From Phallusia mammillata (taxonomy: Eukaryota > Chordata > Ascidiacea > Phlebobranchia > Ascidiidae): DNA of 64,000 nt. The notes beneath the pieces were generated by a model, which was not told the origin of the DNA, searched no databases, and saw only the letters and a program-made list of their open reading frames with translations. The translations under genes were made by a program, and so were the position numbers. This document shows positions 61,195-64,000 of this stretch, in pieces; the stretch's first letter is position 1, and each line of letters starts with the position of its first letter. Location: positions 190,937-254,936 of the forward strand of contig QLIY01000028.1 of the NCBI GenBank assembly GCA_003260075.1, written 5' to 3'.

Positions 61195-62072
61195 CCCCCC
61201 CCCCGTTTCGCATTTAAAAACATAATATACAATACTTACAATAGAAAACATGAAACAATATAGTAGTAAAACTATGCATGACCTTTACAAAACGCTAAAA
61301 CCCGTTATTTTTGGTGCTTCTATATCGTACGTAGTTTTACTGCTTTTACATCATTAATTTTACCACTGTCTAAAAAAAAACTAAATGTTGCAAACTTATT
61401 TCAACTTTTTAGTGGTCTAAATTCCATACGAACACAAAATATGATTTCACGTTGGACCTCAAATATGTTATGCATTGGAAGAATCTGCTTGGTCTGGCGG
61501 AACGTTTGACCCTTGACCCTGGCCACTCCGGTGCACTGTGACGTCAACAGTGATGGGGAGTGCGACTGAACCTCTGCCCCCCCCCCCACTGTCTAAAATA
61601 AAAAGTTAAAAACTTATTTCAACTTTTTAGAGGTCTAAATTCCAAAATGAACACAAAGTATGATTTTACAGCTGATCTCAAATATTTCAAGCATTGGAGG
61701 AATCTGCTTGCTCAGGCGGAACGTTTGCCCCCCCCCCGGAAGTGGCGTCATCTCGATTACTTCCGGGCTGATGGGAGAGAGTCTACGTCATAATGTAGGG
61801 GATTACTTATTTATGTCACAAAAGAACAAAAAACAACATTTTTTTCACGACTGTATAGACTGGACGCCATTTTTGGATGAGTGGTTTAAAATGGAAATCT
61901 ATAACTTACCTCACATCTGGTTCTGGTTCACTTGGTGCAGGAGCAACCATGCGTGCTAGTACTTCGTCATTAACCGGTTCCTTGCGTCTGAAAATACAAA
62001 GTCTTAAGTTAAGCATATGTAAAGTACCCAGTTAAATTTGTTGTGAAAAAAGTATTAAGCCACCCCCCCCCC
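61195..62072. repeat. Mosaic of allelic fragments of the minus-strand gene
   Basis: Runs of 10-11 C at 61195-61204, 61577-61587, 61728-61737 and 62063-62072 separate pieces that align, in order, to the continuous segment 62085-62765. The piece before 61577 is one allele; the piece 61588-61727 matches the other allele nearly exactly and re-covers the same interval. This is what a scaffold of unmerged haplotype contigs would look like. Confidence 0.8.
61468..61987 (-). pseudogene. Broken second copy of the minus-strand gene's last two exons
   Basis: Minus-strand pieces: exon c copy 61910-61987 complete; terminal exon pieces 61738-61767 (its start), 61687-61727 (its end, allele 2) and 61468-61576 (its end, allele 1, TAA stop). 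Exon c differs from 62657-62734 at 6 of 78 bases, 5 of them synonymous and one Asn/Asp. In the terminal exon most changes are also third-position. Such a pattern indicates alleles of a translated gene rather than a decayed pseudogene; the breakage comes from the C runs. Confidence 0.7.
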
Positions 62073-62359
62073 GTAATACTACGATAAAAAAAACGTTTCA
62101 CATTTTAAAACATAATATACAGTACGTACAATAGAAAACATTAAAATAATATAGTAGGAAAACTTTACATGACTTTACACTACAAAACGCCAAAAGTCCG
62201 TTATTTTTAGTACTTCCACATCGTATGTAGTTTTACCGCTTTTATATCGTTCGTTTTACCACTGTCTAAAATAAAAAGTTAAAAACTTATTTCAACTTTT
62301 TAGAGGTCTAAATTCCAAAATGAACACAAAGTATGATTTTACAGCTGATCTCAAATATT

Positions 62360-63691
62360 TCAAGCATTGGAGGAATCTGCTTGCTCAGGCGGAACGTTTG
62401 ACCCTTGACCCTGGCCGCCCCGGTGGACTGTGACGTCAACAGTAATGGGGAGGGCGACTGAACCTCTGGAAGACTGCGCCGAACCAGGAAGTGGCGTCAT
62501 CTCGATCACTTCCGGGCTGATGGGAGAGAGTCTACGTCATAATGTAGGGGATTAATTATTTATGTCACGAAAAACAAAAAAAGCATTTTGTTTCACGACT
62601 GTATAGACTGTACTCAATTTTGGATGAGTGATTGAAAATGAAAGTCTATAACTTACCTCACATCCGGTTCCGGTTCACTTGGTGCAGGTGCAACCATGCG
62701 TGCTAGAACCTCGTCATCAACCGGTTCCTTGCGTCTGAAAATACAAAGTCTTAAGTTAAGTATATTTAAAGTACCCAGTAAAAATTATTCGGAATAGAAT
62801 CAAGCCAATAAATGATAAGTAGACTGCAGACTGTGAACACTGTTTCAACCTTTAAGGTCTTTTAAGTGCAGCTGGTGACAAGACATAAGCCGTATTGGCT
62901 AGTGTTGTCATCTAATGGCACTCTAGTTTGTCAAAAAAAGTATGTGATTTAATGGTACTATCACCAAATATTTCTTGTGTTTTTTTAAGTCGAAAAGAGT
63001 CAAAATGAACACTGAAGGTTTGTGGTGTTTTAGTGAATGCATTTTCATTTGTTTCTGTTTGCGCTAACTTACCGTTTCGAAAAAATATTGCTACTCTCTC
63101 CTCTGTCGGATGAGCGCTTCGGGTCAACGTCGACTGTAATTGGTCCGCGAGATGGCGCCCTTTTAACATGACAAAAATTACTTCAGCACATATTTAAATG
63201 TTTATTGCCAAATTTATTGTATAGTATGGAAAACGATACATGGATTAGTCTATTAGTATATTTCGTTCACAGGCAGCGAAAAATACTACACTATTAATAT
63301 GCTATGAAACCGAAATAATTCAGTTTAAAATGTACCAAAAGGTTTAACCAAACAAAAGTGTCGTTTGTCGTAAAATGCTCAATTCCAGTTTTTCAGAAAA
63401 CTCAATGCAAAAACTTTAACATTCATTTGTTAAAGAGCAGTTCAAAGAGAAATAAGTAAGTAAATAGCTTAAATTTCATCAGACATTCCGCGAGACATAT
63501 ATTATTGTAAATCCAATTTACCGGTTAGGAGGGGATGGAGTCCGATCCTGTGACCCTTGTTCCTCCAATAAATCTCCTCCTCCACCTCCTCCTGATGATT
63601 TATCTCTCGTCAACTTCCACAAAAGTTGTTTCATCTCTTTGACGTCATTTCGCAATCGTTTCTGGGATTGCTCCTGTGCTGCCTGCGCCAC
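62360..63691 (-). CDS. Unidentified gene, last four exons (5'-partial)
   Basis: Minus-strand exons in order: a 63522-63691, b 63073-63159, c 62657-62734, d 62360-62516 (TGA stop); phases 2-1 match at every junction and all borders are GT-AG. The product of about 163 residues begins with an amphipathic, probably coiled-coil stretch (QEQSQKRLRNDVKEMKQLLW), then a Gly run, a Ser/Pro-rich tail with GPITVDVDPKRSSDRG, exon c with RKEPVDDEVLARMVAP, and LPITVDVTVHRGG near the end. It reads as the disordered cytoplasmic C-terminus of a larger protein; I do not recognise the family. Coding status is supported by mostly synonymous differences from the second copy at 61468-61987. The rest of the gene lies beyond 64000. 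Confidence 0.8.
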
Positions 63692-63905
63692 CTAATGACA
63701 GAAAATTGTTGTTTTCGGGGTTCAGAATAAAACTGCAGGTGATACCAAAATAGCATTCGCTAGAGTTGTCGGACTATCGCTTAAATTTGAAAAACCGGTC
63801 TTGATTTGGGCCTGACTACACATTCGGTCCCTCTGCATATGCCATACCTTGTGCCTACTTTGTATAAAATTTTGTACATTCATTTCAATTTATTAAATCA
63901 TTAAG
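63692..63905. other. Intron of the minus-strand gene
   Basis: Begins, on the minus strand, upstream of the ATTAG acceptor at 63692. No further exon is visible before the window ends. Confidence 0.5.
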
Positions 63906-63910
63906 TCATT

Positions 63911-63999
63911 CATCCTTATAAATTCAGATAAATATATTTTGAATAAGACACTGAAGATGCCGCATAGGCGAAATATATTTATCTAAATTCATAAAGATG
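63911..63999. repeat. Long hairpin with hammerhead-like core words
   Basis: Arms 63911-63938 and 63971-63999 are inverted repeats of about 28 bp with a few mismatches. The loop holds CTGAAGA (63951-63957), a short GCC/GGC stem, and GAAA (63970-63973), the two conserved strings of a hammerhead ribozyme in the right order, with the long arm in the place of stem III. Stem I would be only 2 bp, so catalysis is doubtful. It may be the end of a retroelement cut off by the window edge. Confidence 0.45.
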
Positions 64000-64000
64000 C

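Noticed and set aside
1-64000. CRISPR arrays, bacterial operons or phage genes
   Set aside because: Nothing of the kind; intron-split metazoan genes throughout.

Overview
The window is animal nuclear DNA: AT-rich, with long GT-AG introns and intron-split genes. The gene set (an executioner-type caspase, a transmembrane collagen of the XIII/XXIII/XXV class, a Pur-alpha/beta protein), the compact spacing and the abundant TGACGTCA words suggest an ascidian such as Ciona. The marked divergence between duplicated segment pairs makes a very heterozygous species such as Ciona savignyi the better guess; that is inference.

Layout. 22-2241 (+): last five visible exons of a caspase, with catalytic His and QACRG box, a GC-AG intron, and a hAT-like MITE in that intron. 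3152-4958 (+): a probable two-exon secreted protein with a weak resemblance to the Wnt N-terminus. 8443-40200 (+): a 32-exon membrane-associated collagen (type II membrane protein, coiled coil, furin site, three collagenous blocks, MACIT-type C-terminus) with a 16.6-kb second intron, an 8-nt microexon and a tandemly duplicated penultimate exon. 43541-43582: an orphan candidate first exon. 44981-55407 (+): a nine-exon Pur-family gene. 62360-63691 (-): the 3' end of an unidentified gene whose exons are supported by mostly synonymous differences between two copies.

Mobile DNA includes two hAT-like MITEs with 8-bp target duplications (667-828 and 52256-52656), a 260-bp MITE with perfect 14-bp terminal repeats just upstream of the Pur start codon, a tRNA-derived SINE near 58560, and a hairpin with hammerhead-like core words at the right edge.

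The most striking feature is a set of poly-C runs, all C on this strand and nearly all 10-12 nt. Nearly every short run sits exactly at the junction of a near-identical direct duplication or replaces a missing segment. I read them as fixed-length gap fillers between overlapping allelic contigs, not biology. Hence the apparent duplications of a Pur exon and of the minus-strand gene's 3' end are probably artefacts. Two further runs of 70 and 71 C lie in collagen introns. I see no wholly new biological system. The best biological leads are the duplicated collagen C-terminal exons, the CRE-like palindrome cluster around the collagen 3' end, the Wnt-like exon pair and the terminal hairpin.
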